Source: Anaerobaca sp035448545
GTDB lineage: Bacteria > Planctomycetota > Phycisphaerae > Sedimentisphaerales > Anaerobacaceae
Assembly: GCA_035448545.1 (NCBI GenBank)
Contig: DAOTJE010000019.1
Coordinates: 21,432-85,431, forward strand
Direction of reading: 5' to 3'
Length of the DNA stretch: 64,000 bases
The notes under the pieces are model-generated. The model saw only the letters and a list, made by a program, of their open reading frames with translations. It did not search any database and was not told the DNA's origin. The position numbers were made by a program, and so were the translations under genes. Positions 8,563-17,635 of this stretch are shown piece after piece. Position 1 is the stretch's first letter; the number at the start of each line of letters is the position of its first letter.

Positions 8563-9804
8563 TCAACGCGCTTGCACGTCGTAGCAGAGCAGTTGGTCCT
8601 GATCGCGCAAGTAGAGCCTCTTGCCGGCCACGACCGGATGCGGCCAGGTCTTGGGCTTGCCGAAACCGGGCTGCACAAAGCGTCCGGTTTCCTTGTAGCC
8701 GTCGGCCGTCGCCTCGATCAGAGCAACGATCCCGTCGTCCTCGGCACGCAAATACAGGCGTCCGTCCGCATACACCACGGAACCTTTGCCGACCTGCCTC
8801 TTCTCGGTCCACTTCAGTTTGCCCGTCGCCAGTTCCTGGCAGGTCCAGCCTCGGCTGTCGCAGTAGCCGTACACATGGTCGTCCACCAGCACCACACCGC
8901 CATGATGGCTGGCGATGCTCCGCTCGGCATAGACTTGCCTGACCCGGAACTTGCCGTCGGCGCGCTCGACCTCAAACAGATTGCTGCCGACGCCGTAACC
9001 ACTGGTCACATACACCTTGTTGCCCTTGACGATGGGTGTGGGAATCACAGCGGTCTTGCCCTTCCGCTCGATACGCCACAGTACCTGGCCGTCCGGAGCA
9101 ACCCCGACGACGTTATCGGCAGTCAATTGGACGTATTGCTTAACGCCGGCGATCTCGGCGCAAACGAGCGAGGAGTAGTGGGCCGGATCGGTGAAGTCCT
9201 TGGTCTGCCACAGGACCCTGCCGGTGCGCTTGTCGAGGGCGACGATCGCGCCCCTGGGCCCGCCGGGCGTGCAAACCGCCTGATCGCCATCGATCAGCAC
9301 CGATTCGCTGTAACCCCACTCGGGCCGCTCGCCCCCGAAATCCGTGGACATGTGCCTTTCCCATACCTTGGCGCCGTCGGCGGTCTTAAAGCAGGCCAGC
9401 TCGCCATACTGGCCCATGACATACAGCAAGTCTCCATCGACGGTGGGCGTACCGCGCGGTCCGGCGAAACCGCCCCAGCCGGGCGCTCCGGCCTTGCCGA
9501 GCGGCGCGCTCCACAGCAGCTTGCCGTCCGTCCGATTGAGCCCATGCACGTAGCAGGCGCCACCTCGGTCGCCCGTGGTGTAGATCCGGTCGGCAACGAT
9601 TGAAACGCTGGAGAACCCCTCGCCAAGACCGGTGGCCCTCCAGACAAGTGATGGACCGCCCTGGGGCCACTGCTGGAGCAACCCGGTCTCAGGTGACAAG
9701 CCGTCGCGGTTGGGACCGCGCCATTGCGTCCAATCGCTTGCGGAGCACAAGGTGGAAATCGATATCGCCGCAAGTAAGCATCGAATCATCGGTTCCAGTC
9801 GCAT
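8563..9804 (-). CDS. Exported PQQ-type beta-propeller protein
   Basis: A 413-residue protein starting at the ATG at 9804 (AGGAGA seven bases upstream), with a cleavable signal peptide ending near STLCSASDW. The mature start DWTQWRGPNRDGLSPETGLL is the signature of planctomycete PQQ-like repeat proteins, related to BamB and quinoprotein propellers. Several blades carry the W-docking pattern (GKLLWSAPLG, GRVLWQTKDF, GQVLWRIERK, GKLKWTEKRQ). It lacks obvious dehydrogenase-specific extensions, so a scaffold or sensing role is as likely as an enzyme. It lies directly upstream of the GntP permease on the same strand. Confidence 0.8.
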   Translation of the reverse strand: MRLEPMIRCLLAAISISTLCSASDWTQWRGPNRDGLSPETGLLQQWPQGGPSLVWRATGLGEGFSSVSIVADRIYTTGDRGGACYVHGLNRTDGKLLWSAPLGKAGAPGWGGFAGPRGTPTVDGDLLYVMGQYGELACFKTADGAKVWERHMSTDFGGERPEWGYSESVLIDGDQAVCTPGGPRGAIVALDKRTGRVLWQTKDFTDPAHYSSLVCAEIAGVKQYVQLTADNVVGVAPDGQVLWRIERKGKTAVIPTPIVKGNKVYVTSGYGVGSNLFEVERADGKFRVRQVYAERSIASHHGGVVLVDDHVYGYCDSRGWTCQELATGKLKWTEKRQVGKGSVVYADGRLYLRAEDDGIVALIEATADGYKETGRFVQPGFGKPKTWPHPVVAGKRLYLRDQDQLLCYDVQAR

Positions 9805-9985
9805 CACGCATTCTCCTGTAGTAAGGTTATGATTGCATCGGCTGCCCAGTCTACCGCAAGTCTCAACACCGGACAACGGTTATCCCGACGCACAAGTTGT
9901 GGCCGGCATGCGTATAGAAAACGAGTAATGGAACAACGTTCTTGCGCGTATGTTTCCCATCGAGAGCAAGCACGGGAGGTATGGG

Positions 9986-10366
9986 ATGCAGGTTCCACTA
10001 CAGGTATCGTTCAAGGGTATCCCCAACACCACCGTAATTGAAGGCCTGATCCGACAGAAGGCGCACAAGCTCGAACGGATCTGCGACCATCTATCGAGCT
10101 GTCGTGTGGCCGTGGAGAGGCCGGTGAAACACCCCGAGGACGGCAATCCGTATCGCGTGCGGATCGACATGACCGTCCCGCCCGGACACGAAATAGTAGT
10201 CAGAAACGAGCCGGGAGGCAGCAAAACGAGGCCCCCCCTGGACGTCGTCGTTCGGGACACCTTCGACACGGCCTCGCGCCGGCTGAAGAAACTCGTGGCG
10301 TTGCAACAGGGCCGAGTCAAAACCCGTTCCGGTCGACAGAAAGCGGGGAACCACGCCGTCTCATAG
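9986..10366 (+). CDS. Ribosome hibernation promoting factor (HPF/RaiA family)
   Basis: The 126-residue protein starts at the ATG at 9986, which has GGGAGGT seven bases upstream. It has the S30AE fold pattern: VPLQVSFKGIPNTTVIEGLI, then RIDMTVPPGHEIVVRNEP and the closing helix VVVRDTFDTASRRLKKLV. Family members bind the decoding centre of the 30S subunit and inactivate or dimerise ribosomes in stationary phase. The absence of a C-terminal dimerisation domain makes it a short-type protein. It is transcribed away from the propeller gene. Confidence 0.85.
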   Translation: MQVPLQVSFKGIPNTTVIEGLIRQKAHKLERICDHLSSCRVAVERPVKHPEDGNPYRVRIDMTVPPGHEIVVRNEPGGSKTRPPLDVVVRDTFDTASRRLKKLVALQQGRVKTRSGRQKAGNHAVS

Positions 10367-10441
10367 GATCGACCGAAATGCCTATCGGGGCGCAACGCGT
10401 GTCTGCCGGTATGGGGCAGAGAAGAGGCGGATTCTGTGCGC

Positions 10442-11011
10442 TCACTCGACGGCGACCTTGAGCACCGCCTTGTGGATCTGCCCGGCGCCAACCAGAGGGG
10501 CATGGGCGTCACGCGGGAAGAAGATGGCAAATGAGCCGGCCCGAACCGGTATCCAGCGGTCAGGGGCGTCCTTGAAGAACTCGATATCCTTATCGGGATC
10601 GTAGCTCACAGCGGAGATTGAGCATGTCGCGGTGGGCTTCCACCCCATCTCGTCCGTCCCGCTCAGGACGTATTGGATGTCGATGTACTTGCGGTGCGCT
10701 TCCAGCGGCGCCTCGGCCCGGCGGCGGGCGGGGCTGTGGCTCATCAAACAGAACAGACGATCTCCGTCGATGTCGTGCCGACCATCGGGCAGCTCCGCCA
10801 GATCGCCGCGACGCAGGAACGCAAAGGCCCTTTCGAACGTCGGATGCATATCATAGTATCTCTCCGCATTCGCCAGACGATCCACGATCACATGCTCCCC
10901 TTCCATAGGCTTTGCCACCTCCTTGTCTGTCGAACAGCCGCTCAGATTCCCGATGGCACCCCACAAAGCCAGACCAATCCACGCACTGCGAACCATCCAG
11001 TCCTTGCTCAT
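10442..11011 (-). CDS. YhcH/YjgK/YiaL-family protein in lipoprotein form
   Basis: This 189-residue protein contains the YhcH/DUF386 domain (YIDIQYVLSGTDEMGW, then FAIFFPRDAHAPLV and a final HKAVLKVAVE), a cupin-like fold linked to sugar-acid and sialic-acid metabolism. Unusually, it begins with a signal peptide and lipobox (LSGC at about residues 24-27). It is therefore predicted to be an exported lipoprotein, whereas known members are cytoplasmic. The ATG at 11011 was preferred over 11017 because AAGGAG is seven bases from it. A promoter is visible at 11044-11072. Confidence 0.8.
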   Translation of the reverse strand: MSKDWMVRSAWIGLALWGAIGNLSGCSTDKEVAKPMEGEHVIVDRLANAERYYDMHPTFERAFAFLRRGDLAELPDGRHDIDGDRLFCLMSHSPARRRAEAPLEAHRKYIDIQYVLSGTDEMGWKPTATCSISAVSYDPDKDIEFFKDAPDRWIPVRAGSFAIFFPRDAHAPLVGAGQIHKAVLKVAVE

Positions 11012-11043
11012 AGCCATTCTCCTTGGTGACTCCCAAAGGCACC

Positions 11044-11072
11044 ATTATGAGCCGCGTCATACCAAAGGGCAA
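11044..11072 (-). promoter_or_regulatory. Predicted promoter of the YhcH-like lipoprotein gene
   Basis: On the minus strand TTGCCC and CATAAT are separated by 17 bases (4/6 and 5/6 matches to the sigma-70 consensus), about 35 bases upstream of the start codon. Confidence 0.45.
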
Positions 11073-11112
11073 GACCGATACATCCCCTCCGTCGCAAAGA
11101 TGGTCCGCGCGC

Positions 11113-11140
11113 TTGATTCTCCTCGGAGACAGGATACAAT
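11113..11140 (+). promoter_or_regulatory. Predicted promoter of the secreted propeller gene
   Basis: TTGATT and TACAAT are separated by 16 bases, about 65 bases before the start at 11205. Together with the minus-strand promoter at 11044-11072 it forms a divergent control region. Confidence 0.45.
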
Positions 11141-11204
11141 CCAACAGCGTCACACGTTCGAGTGAGCTTTCAGAAGGGATGACGGCATTGAGGGCTGCCC
11201 TGCC

Positions 11205-12581
11205 ATGAAGACGCTTCCAATCGCAAGTGTGTGCCTGGTGTTCGCGGTCGTCGCAGCGACGAGCGGTGCGGCGCCTGTCGTCGAGGTCGAAGAAGACCTC
11301 TACAGCTACGCGTCCGCCGACAACGGGGCCGGCCCCATGTGGTGCCATGGGTCCACATGCCTGGTGCGCATCGGCGAGGCGGTCTTCGCCAGCGGGCTGG
11401 AGACCATCGCGGACGCCAAGCCGCTGAACAACTGCCGCTGGATGCTGTTCGCGCGGGGAGAGAAGGGCTGGGAGAAGGTCTGCGTCGACGAATCGGGGCG
11501 GACTCGCGAGCCCTGTCCGCTGGTCGGCTTTCCCGACGGTCGATTGTTCCTGTCGGCCAACCCCACGCTCGACGCGAATGCCTACTCCGGTCCGGCTCGG
11601 CCCGAGGTGCTCCAGTTCGACGCGAGCGATCCGCGTGCGCCGGCACGCACCCTGCTTCCCGCCTGGCAGGGCGAACCGAAGTTCACCGAGCATTCCTATC
11701 GCAGCTTGGCCGCCGATGGGCCGAACCGTGAGTTGATCCTGCTGCAGAACGTCGGCTACACGCACGCCGAGTGGTCGTTCCTCGACCGCGATAGACGGTG
11801 GGGCGCGCAGGGGCAGCTCACGTGGCCGTGGGGCACCGAATACAGCAAGCCGCAACCGATCCGCGTGTGCTATCCGAACGTCGCGTTGAAGGACCGGGCG
11901 GTCCACTTCTGTGGAGTCAGCGACATCGTCGAGCCGAACGAGACTTGGCGGGCGTTCAAGAAGGAGCTGACCGGGCGCGAGTGGGACTACGATTTCCGCC
12001 GGCTGTTCTACACGTGGACGCCCGACGTCACGAGCGAGCCGTTCCGTCCGTGGGTCGAAGTCGCCAGTCGCGAGAAGACCTGTGGCTGGGTCACGCCGGG
12101 AGATATGTGGATCGCCCCGGATGGCGATGTCCACCTGCTCTGGACCGAGCGGGCCCTGGACGAAAGGCTGCGGGAGAAGTTCTTTCCCAGCGCCAGACAG
12201 AGCTATACGCTGAACTACGCCGTCCTGCGGGATGGGCAGGTGCAGTCTCGTCGCACCCTGCTGGCGGCGGAAGAGGGCAAATCCAACGAGCGGCCGGGCC
12301 GGGGCCGCTTCCACGTAACGCCGGACCAGCGGCTGTTCGTCTTCTTCTACGTCAGCGGGTCGGATGCGAGCGGTAAGGGCGTCTCGGAGAACCGCCTGCT
12401 GGAGATCGGACCGGATGCGAGCGTCGGTCCGGCGGTCCGCGTGCCGTTGCAGAAGCCGTTTACCGAGTTCTTCACCGCGACGGTCCGCGCCGGATCACCC
12501 CCCTCGCGTACGCTGGAACTGCTCGGGACCAGACAAGGTTCCGGCAATACCATCAGCTACGCACGAATCCGAATCGACTGA
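11205..12581 (+). CDS. Secreted BNR/sialidase-like propeller protein, function unknown
   Basis: The 458-residue protein has a clear signal peptide (MKTLPIASVCLVFAVVAATS, cleavage near GAA). The mature part has repeated beta-propeller-like strands, such as PDGRLFLSANPTLDANAY, APDGDVHLLWTERAL and TPDQRLFVFFYVSGSD. These resemble the BNR/sialidase-like superfamily seen in planctomycete secreted proteins. I could not identify a complete sialidase catalytic set, so enzymatic activity is not claimed. It is followed 26 bases later by marC on the same strand, so they may be co-transcribed. Confidence 0.65.
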   Translation: MKTLPIASVCLVFAVVAATSGAAPVVEVEEDLYSYASADNGAGPMWCHGSTCLVRIGEAVFASGLETIADAKPLNNCRWMLFARGEKGWEKVCVDESGRTREPCPLVGFPDGRLFLSANPTLDANAYSGPARPEVLQFDASDPRAPARTLLPAWQGEPKFTEHSYRSLAADGPNRELILLQNVGYTHAEWSFLDRDRRWGAQGQLTWPWGTEYSKPQPIRVCYPNVALKDRAVHFCGVSDIVEPNETWRAFKKELTGREWDYDFRRLFYTWTPDVTSEPFRPWVEVASREKTCGWVTPGDMWIAPDGDVHLLWTERALDERLREKFFPSARQSYTLNYAVLRDGQVQSRRTLLAAEEGKSNERPGRGRFHVTPDQRLFVFFYVSGSDASGKGVSENRLLEIGPDASVGPAVRVPLQKPFTEFFTATVRAGSPPSRTLELLGTRQGSGNTISYARIRID

Positions 12582-12607
12582 CGCACGCCCCGCTCGAAGG
12601 AATGCAC

Positions 12608-13210
12608 ATGGGCCTGTTCCTGGATATCTTCACGAAGGTGTTTTTCATCCTCTCGCCGTTCTTCTCGGTCTCGATGTTCCTGCTGCTGTCGGGTGACATG
12701 GACCGGCGTACCCGCAACTACTGCGCGCTTCGAACCAGCGTGGCAATCCTGGTCATCTGCTTCGTGGTTTACTTCTTCGGCAACCTGATCTTCAAGGTCC
12801 TCGGCATTACGGTCCCCGCCTTCCAGGTCGGCGCCGGCACGCTGTTGTTCCTGACCGCGATCAACATGGTCTCGGGCAAGCGGTCGGAGATCGGGCCGGA
12901 CCGGGAGAGCGATTTCGCGGTGGTCCCGCTGGCGATCCCGATGATCGTCGGGCCCGGCACGATCGGCACGGTCCTCGTCCTCGGGATGGAGATCGGCGAC
13001 ACACGGGAGAAGGTCATCGCCGCCGCGGCGATCCTGCTGGCGGTACTGATGATCTCGCTGTTCCTGTTCCTGGCCGTGCCCATCGGTCGACTGCTGGGCC
13101 AGAAGGGCCTGCAAATGATGATGAAGCTCACCGGCCTGATCCTCACCGCCATCGCCGCTCAGATCATCTTCACCGGCGTCCGCACCTTCCTGAACATCCC
13201 CCCTGTCTGA
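12608..13210 (+). CDS. MarC-family integral membrane protein
   Basis: A 200-residue protein with six predicted membrane segments. The pattern LFLDIFTKVFFILSPFFSVS, FQVGAGTLLFLTAINMVSG and the central VPLAIPMIVGPGTIGTVLVL are hallmarks of the MarC/UPF0056 family. These are inner-membrane proteins of unsettled function, once linked to multiple antibiotic resistance. The ATG at 12608 was chosen over 12602 because GAAGG lies seven bases before it. Confidence 0.85.
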   Translation: MGLFLDIFTKVFFILSPFFSVSMFLLLSGDMDRRTRNYCALRTSVAILVICFVVYFFGNLIFKVLGITVPAFQVGAGTLLFLTAINMVSGKRSEIGPDRESDFAVVPLAIPMIVGPGTIGTVLVLGMEIGDTREKVIAAAAILLAVLMISLFLFLAVPIGRLLGQKGLQMMMKLTGLILTAIAAQIIFTGVRTFLNIPPV

Positions 13211-13305
13211 CGGCCTTATGGTCTGTCGCCGGAGCCCGAGGAGCCCGTTCGGTTCCCGGAACAGGGGTTCTCGCTGCGTGCGCGCAAGCGATTCGAGCCA
13301 GGCCG

Positions 13306-14193
13306 CTATGGGCGTTCTTCGGGATACAGTTGGTCGATGAACCTCCTCGCTTCTTCGTGGCGTCGCAGCTTTTCCTGCGCCGTGATTACGTTCCGAATGC
13401 TGCAAGCGCCGATATGATGAATGTAGCTGGCTCGCGTCCAGGCAATGCGGGCCCCATTCCGCCGCAATCTCTTGCACAACTCGGTCTCGTTTCCGTAATC
13501 AGGCAGATTCGGATGGAAGCCGCCACACTCTTCCCATGTCCGCCGCGGAATAAACAGGGCAAAACCCTCCACGTGGGGCACCTCTACCAGCGTATCCCGA
13601 GACTGTCGGCGGATGTATTTGCCCGCAAAGGCATAGATCTGTTCATTCGTCCAGTAGGGCGCGCATTGACGAGCGCGCGGTGCGGCCACTTGGAACGTGC
13701 CGAGTGAGGTGCTCGGTCCTACCAGTGCGATCCCGGGATCGGCGGCGAAGGCATTCCAGGCACCACACCACGTCCACGGCGTAATGATGGCGTCGGAGTT
13801 CAGGAACAGCAGGTACTTCCTCGTCGCCAGCCTGCCTCCCGCCTCGCAGGCACGACTGTGCCTCAAGGGTCTGTCGTGGCGTATGAGCTTCCACGACATC
13901 TTCTCCACGGTCTGTCGTATCAATCTGACGGTCAGCTCCCGGCGAGAACCGTCGTCGACCAGGATCACCTCCGCATCGCCGCCGTAGCGCTGGATGCTGG
14001 ACAGACAGCGTGCCGTAACCTCCGGTGCATCGTGGATCGGCACAATGACCGAGAAGTCGCCGCTGGCGATTCGTTCCTGTTCCGACTGTTCCGGGGTCTC
14101 GCCGATCCGCAGGTCCACACTCAAGATGGCTGCCCGGAATCGACGTGCCAGTTCCCTGACCCCCTCCGGGATATGTGCACGAATGTCCGCCAT
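13306..14193 (-). CDS. Family 2 glycosyltransferase
   Basis: The protein has a GT-A fold: SVIVPIHDAPEVTARCLSSI, then VILVDDGS, the nucleotide-binding region FLNSDAIITPWTWCGAWNAF where FLNSD holds the DxD-like site, and GFALFIPRRTWEECGGFHP with a downstream E-x-E-L-C. Such enzymes transfer sugars to surface polysaccharides or glycans. The start is uncertain: 14193 (295 residues, GGAG ten bases upstream) is preferred, 14238 is possible, and a TTG at 14286 is unlikely. No sugar-nucleotide or export genes lie nearby to suggest the pathway. Confidence 0.75.
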   Translation of the reverse strand: MADIRAHIPEGVRELARRFRAAILSVDLRIGETPEQSEQERIASGDFSVIVPIHDAPEVTARCLSSIQRYGGDAEVILVDDGSRRELTVRLIRQTVEKMSWKLIRHDRPLRHSRACEAGGRLATRKYLLFLNSDAIITPWTWCGAWNAFAADPGIALVGPSTSLGTFQVAAPRARQCAPYWTNEQIYAFAGKYIRRQSRDTLVEVPHVEGFALFIPRRTWEECGGFHPNLPDYGNETELCKRLRRNGARIAWTRASYIHHIGACSIRNVITAQEKLRRHEEARRFIDQLYPEERP

Positions 14194-14499
14194 GTTCCCC
14201 TTGCTCCGCACAAGTCCTCCCATCAGATTCACACTCATGGCCGGCAAGCACTCCGCTTGCACCCTGAGACCTTGCTTCTGATCCAATCCATCCGGGTCAC
14301 TGCACCCTGTATCGGCTGGAACCCCGCAGGGGTGTACTCCGGACCCGTCTCCAGAGCCGGGCAGGTCACTTCACCTCCTCGCGCATCACGTCACGCTGGC
14401 GCCGACTTGCTTCTTGCTATGGCCGATAGAAAGAGGGCTCGCTGTCCTATTATATCCCTCTCGCCACGAATCGGGACACGGCCGCCGCCGTCACCGGGC

Positions 14500-14815
14500 G
14501 GACGGACTTCGAGCAGAACACCAGGATGGGGAACTTCACCCGCGCACGTTTATCGGGCACGGCCTCTGGAGAATCGCCGCCCCCCTGCCGGCAGGCAGCC
14601 GGGACAGGCCTCGCTCAAACCGCTCCATCGCGTCAGGAACGCCGGGAACGCCTCGAACCCGGGAATGTTCCTTGGCTCAGAATCCACAACTGTCTTTGGC
14701 CGGCGTGCGTCGCAGCGCCTCGGCCCGGCGAGGCGTTCGCGCAGACCGTACACAGTCCGCAATACAGGCCACAGTGCGTCACCACCTGGTGTCCGGTCTC
14801 GCCCGTGGTGTTCAC
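14500..14815 (-). pseudogene. Decayed DUF3795-like cysteine-rich protein gene
   Basis: The stretch 14194-14836 has no intact gene but carries scattered pieces of a DUF3795-type protein on the minus strand. In one frame a GTG start at 14815 gives VVTHCGLYCGLCTVCANA. In a second frame comes NIPGFEAFPAFLTRWSGLSE followed by ACPGC. In a third, near 14559-14551, comes CPI. In intact relatives the CGLYCGxC, FxxFLxxxS, CxGC and CPI blocks lie in this order in one frame. At least two frameshifts separate them here. It lies directly downstream of the CinA-like gene. The rest of the stretch shows nothing. Confidence 0.5.
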
Positions 14816-14836
14816 TCTCCGTTTTCCGGACAGGTT

Positions 14837-16156
14837 CTACCTGGGTTCAGCCGACTGCTGCACCTTGCGGCGGAGGCGGTCCAACAGGTGCGTGACGAAC
14901 CGCGAGCGAGCCAGTTCCCCCGCGCCGCGAAACGCGAGGCGCTCGTTCTCAACTGCGCCGGTCGGCCGGCGGAATGCCACCTCCACAAAACCATCCTCCT
15001 GCAACGGCCCGACGGCCACCGCCCACTGGCTCGCCGCCGCACGAGCGGCCGCCGCAGCCAGCCGTTCCACCGCATCCCCGCCGGATGCACTCCAGGCCCA
15101 GTTCGCGTCGTGAACATCGAGCAGATGGTGCAGTCGCTCCATGGTGGGCGCAACATAGGCGCCGAGTACCGCGTCGCCCGCGCCCTCGGCGCCGTTCAGC
15201 GCGGCCGCCACGGTCCCGCCGCTGCCCACTTCCGCCAGCGCGAGCGTCGTACCTCGCGCCCGCAGCAGGTTGACGACGTGCTGTTCCAGAGACGTCTCAT
15301 CGTCGGCGTAAATGTACTCACCCAAGTGCGCAACGATCTTCTGCCTGAGCGCATCGAGCCGTTCCTTCTCCCGCGGCGTGTCATCGGGCAGTGTGAACGT
15401 GAAATCAACGCGGCCGCCCTGGAACTGCGACCCGGTCGTGATGTCCGGGTCCAATGTCACGTGCTCCTTGATCCGCTGATCGATTTCGGATTGACCGAGT
15501 CCGACGAAACGCAGCATCAGCGAGCGCCCGGGAAGTCGTGTGCCGAATCGCCGACTCAGGTAAGGAATCAGCTTGTCGCGGACCATCGGCTGCAGCTCGC
15601 CCGGCGGACCGGGCAGCGCCACGATCACACGCCGGTCCGATTCGAAAATCAGGCCGGCCGCCGTGCCGGTGGCGTTGTCGAGATACGACCCACCCACCGG
15701 CGTCTGGGTCTGGCGCCGCAGGTTCGCACGAAGCTGCTCGGGCGCCACGCCGAAACGCCTTGCCATTCTTTGAATCAGTTCCGGATGCTCGGCCAGCGCG
15801 ATTCCCGTGAATTCGGAGATCGCCTCACGCGTCACGTCATTATCCGTGGGACCGAGCCCTCCCGTGACGATCACCAGCGGCGCCTTGCCCGTGGCGAAGC
15901 GAAGGGCTTCTTCCAAATCATCCCGCTTGTCGTCGATGCACATCGACCCGACGCATCGCAGACCCAGCGGATACAACGTCCGCGTGAGAAAATGCGTATG
16001 CCCGTCGGCGTAAGCTCCTGAAAGCAGTTCGCCCCCGGTCACGACGATCACATAGCGGACGGCCTCGACCGGCTCGGATGCCGCTGCACCTGCCTGCGGC
16101 ACAATCGATGCCAGCACGAGGCATGCCAATCCCCATCGGACGATTCGCTCTCGCAT
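14837..16156 (-). CDS. Exported CinA-like protein (molybdopterin-binding domain plus degenerate PncC-like domain)
   Basis: The 439-residue protein starts at the ATG at 16156, with GGAGGA seven bases upstream. It begins with a signal peptide (VRWGLACLVLASIVPQAGAA). Residues about 35-190 are a CinA/MoCF-type domain: VTGGELLSGAYADGHTHFLT and VTGGLGPTDNDVTREAI. A middle domain follows (ALPGPPGELQPM). The C-terminal third aligns with the PncC (nicotinamide mononucleotide deamidase) domain, but the usual AESCTGG reads AEVGSGG, so the Ser-Cys pair is lost. Normal CinA is cytoplasmic. Both the export signal and the lost motif suggest a repurposed protein. It follows the DUF4056 gene by 43 bases. Confidence 0.8.
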   Translation of the reverse strand: MRERIVRWGLACLVLASIVPQAGAAASEPVEAVRYVIVVTGGELLSGAYADGHTHFLTRTLYPLGLRCVGSMCIDDKRDDLEEALRFATGKAPLVIVTGGLGPTDNDVTREAISEFTGIALAEHPELIQRMARRFGVAPEQLRANLRRQTQTPVGGSYLDNATGTAAGLIFESDRRVIVALPGPPGELQPMVRDKLIPYLSRRFGTRLPGRSLMLRFVGLGQSEIDQRIKEHVTLDPDITTGSQFQGGRVDFTFTLPDDTPREKERLDALRQKIVAHLGEYIYADDETSLEQHVVNLLRARGTTLALAEVGSGGTVAAALNGAEGAGDAVLGAYVAPTMERLHHLLDVHDANWAWSASGGDAVERLAAAAARAAASQWAVAVGPLQEDGFVEVAFRRPTGAVENERLAFRGAGELARSRFVTHLLDRLRRKVQQSAEPR

Positions 16157-16199
16157 CTTTCTATCCTCCACGACCCTGGTCACGCCGCCGACGAGGCCG

Positions 16200-17360
16200 T
16201 CATCCCCCGAGGGCATTGCCTTCCGCGAAAGAGAAACCCCGAGCAATGGCGTCCTGCTCGATGTGGCCGATCAGCAGCGGGAAATGGATCGCGGGCTCAA
16301 GCCTTCTCGTCCTCCCATCATACTGCGGGAACACGAGTGTCATGATGCGACGCTCCTCCCACACCCTCGGTTCGATCTCCAGTCGCATCGCAAACCCATA
16401 TCGCGCGAGGCTGTCGAGAGCAGGAACCGGTAAAGGCCAAGGCTCCGGCTCTTCGCAGGCGGCCAAGGATGGGACCAGACGCGGTGTCACATAGCCGTCG
16501 TCGATCCCCACATCGAAGTTCCTCTCGTAGATCCACGTGTAATGCCACTGGGCCGAGAACCACCGGCCGCTCAGCGCCTCGGTAGTCTTGCTGGCCACCT
16601 CGGCCGGCTGGACTCCGAGTTCCGCCAGCCGGGCCTGAAGCAACCGTGTTACCGCCTCACTGAACGGATGAGCCTGATCTTGGAGAGCGGCCACCGCGAT
16701 GTGGGTCCCGAGCAGATTGGAGTAGTTGTCTTCCCAGGAGAATGCCGACGGGAACTCGGACTGCCAGACCTTGAACCGGTAGCCGAACCACGTGAGGATC
16801 TCGTGCCACGTCAGTCCCGTCCAGGCGAGATACTGACCGAGATCACACGAGACCTCCCTGGCGATCCGCTCGCGTTCGGCGATGTCGAGGTCGTTCCAGT
16901 TCTCCGGGTACGTCAGCTCGACGCAGTACAGCGACGGCTCGACCTGCTTGACCTGAAACGAAGTTCGACCTTTCTCGATCTGTTCAAGCACAACCGCGGC
17001 CAGGTAGCCCGTCCAGTCGGCGGCCTTGCGAACGTGGGAGATATCGACGTGTCCGGCCCGACAGGTGTACACGATGCCGCTCTGTTCGGAGGCGTTGAAC
17101 CGGTAACTGTGGGGTCCCAGGTCGGCGGCGCCGAGGAACCGCACCCCGCGTGTGGCGGTGGCATAGGAGCCGGGCCGAAGACGAGGCAGCACCCGCGCAT
17201 CCAGCCCGTTGAAAGTCCAATCGGCAGACGGCCCGATACTGCGGAGCGGATTCTGACGCACCGCCGCCCCGGCAAACCGGACGGTCTGCCGGCACCCGAG
17301 CACGCTCAGCAGAAATGCCGACAACAGGCAAACCCAAAATACGCGGAGAACGCCAGACAT
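16200..17360 (-). CDS. DUF4056-like lipoprotein
   Basis: The 386-residue protein starts at the ATG at 17360 after GGGGGTG. It has a lipoprotein signal peptide with lipobox near LSVLGC. The body resembles DUF4056, a family of envelope lipoproteins of unknown function: HSYRFNASEQSGIVYTCRAG, YVELTYPENW-type strands and an SAFSWEDNYSNLLGTHIA block. An aromatic-rich WHYTWIYERNFDVGIDDGYV segment lies towards the C-terminus. It is co-directional with the downstream CinA-like gene and likely in one transcript. The 275 bases upstream (17361-17635) show no gene. Confidence 0.7.
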   Translation of the reverse strand: MSGVLRVFWVCLLSAFLLSVLGCRQTVRFAGAAVRQNPLRSIGPSADWTFNGLDARVLPRLRPGSYATATRGVRFLGAADLGPHSYRFNASEQSGIVYTCRAGHVDISHVRKAADWTGYLAAVVLEQIEKGRTSFQVKQVEPSLYCVELTYPENWNDLDIAERERIAREVSCDLGQYLAWTGLTWHEILTWFGYRFKVWQSEFPSAFSWEDNYSNLLGTHIAVAALQDQAHPFSEAVTRLLQARLAELGVQPAEVASKTTEALSGRWFSAQWHYTWIYERNFDVGIDDGYVTPRLVPSLAACEEPEPWPLPVPALDSLARYGFAMRLEIEPRVWEERRIMTLVFPQYDGRTRRLEPAIHFPLLIGHIEQDAIARGFSFAEGNALGG

Positions 17361-17635
17361 TGACACCCCCGGATCAATACCATTGAGACGGTTGTTCCAT
17401 AACGGGCGGGCGTATCGTACCCCGGCGCACCGCCGCTGGCAACAGACTCGCGATCTATGCCGCGACCCACTGACGCAAGCAGCGGAACTCGAAGGGGGCA
17501 AGCCATGACCAGCCATTGTCCAAAGGACCCGGTTCGCCGAGAGATTCCTTGCCGTGGTCGTCCGAGGTTATTCAGGCCAGAAGGTGGCTGCCAGCGGACG
17601 GTGGACACAGAAGGCGATCCCGGCGTACCTATGCG

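Noticed and set aside
10851..12314. 487-codon minus-strand frame opposite the secreted propeller
   Set aside because: The opposite strand has a signal peptide, ribosome binding site and promoter; this frame has none.
14414..16021. 535-codon plus-strand frame opposite the CinA-like gene
   Set aside because: It is antisense to clear CinA motifs and covers the decayed DUF3795 region; no signals of its own.
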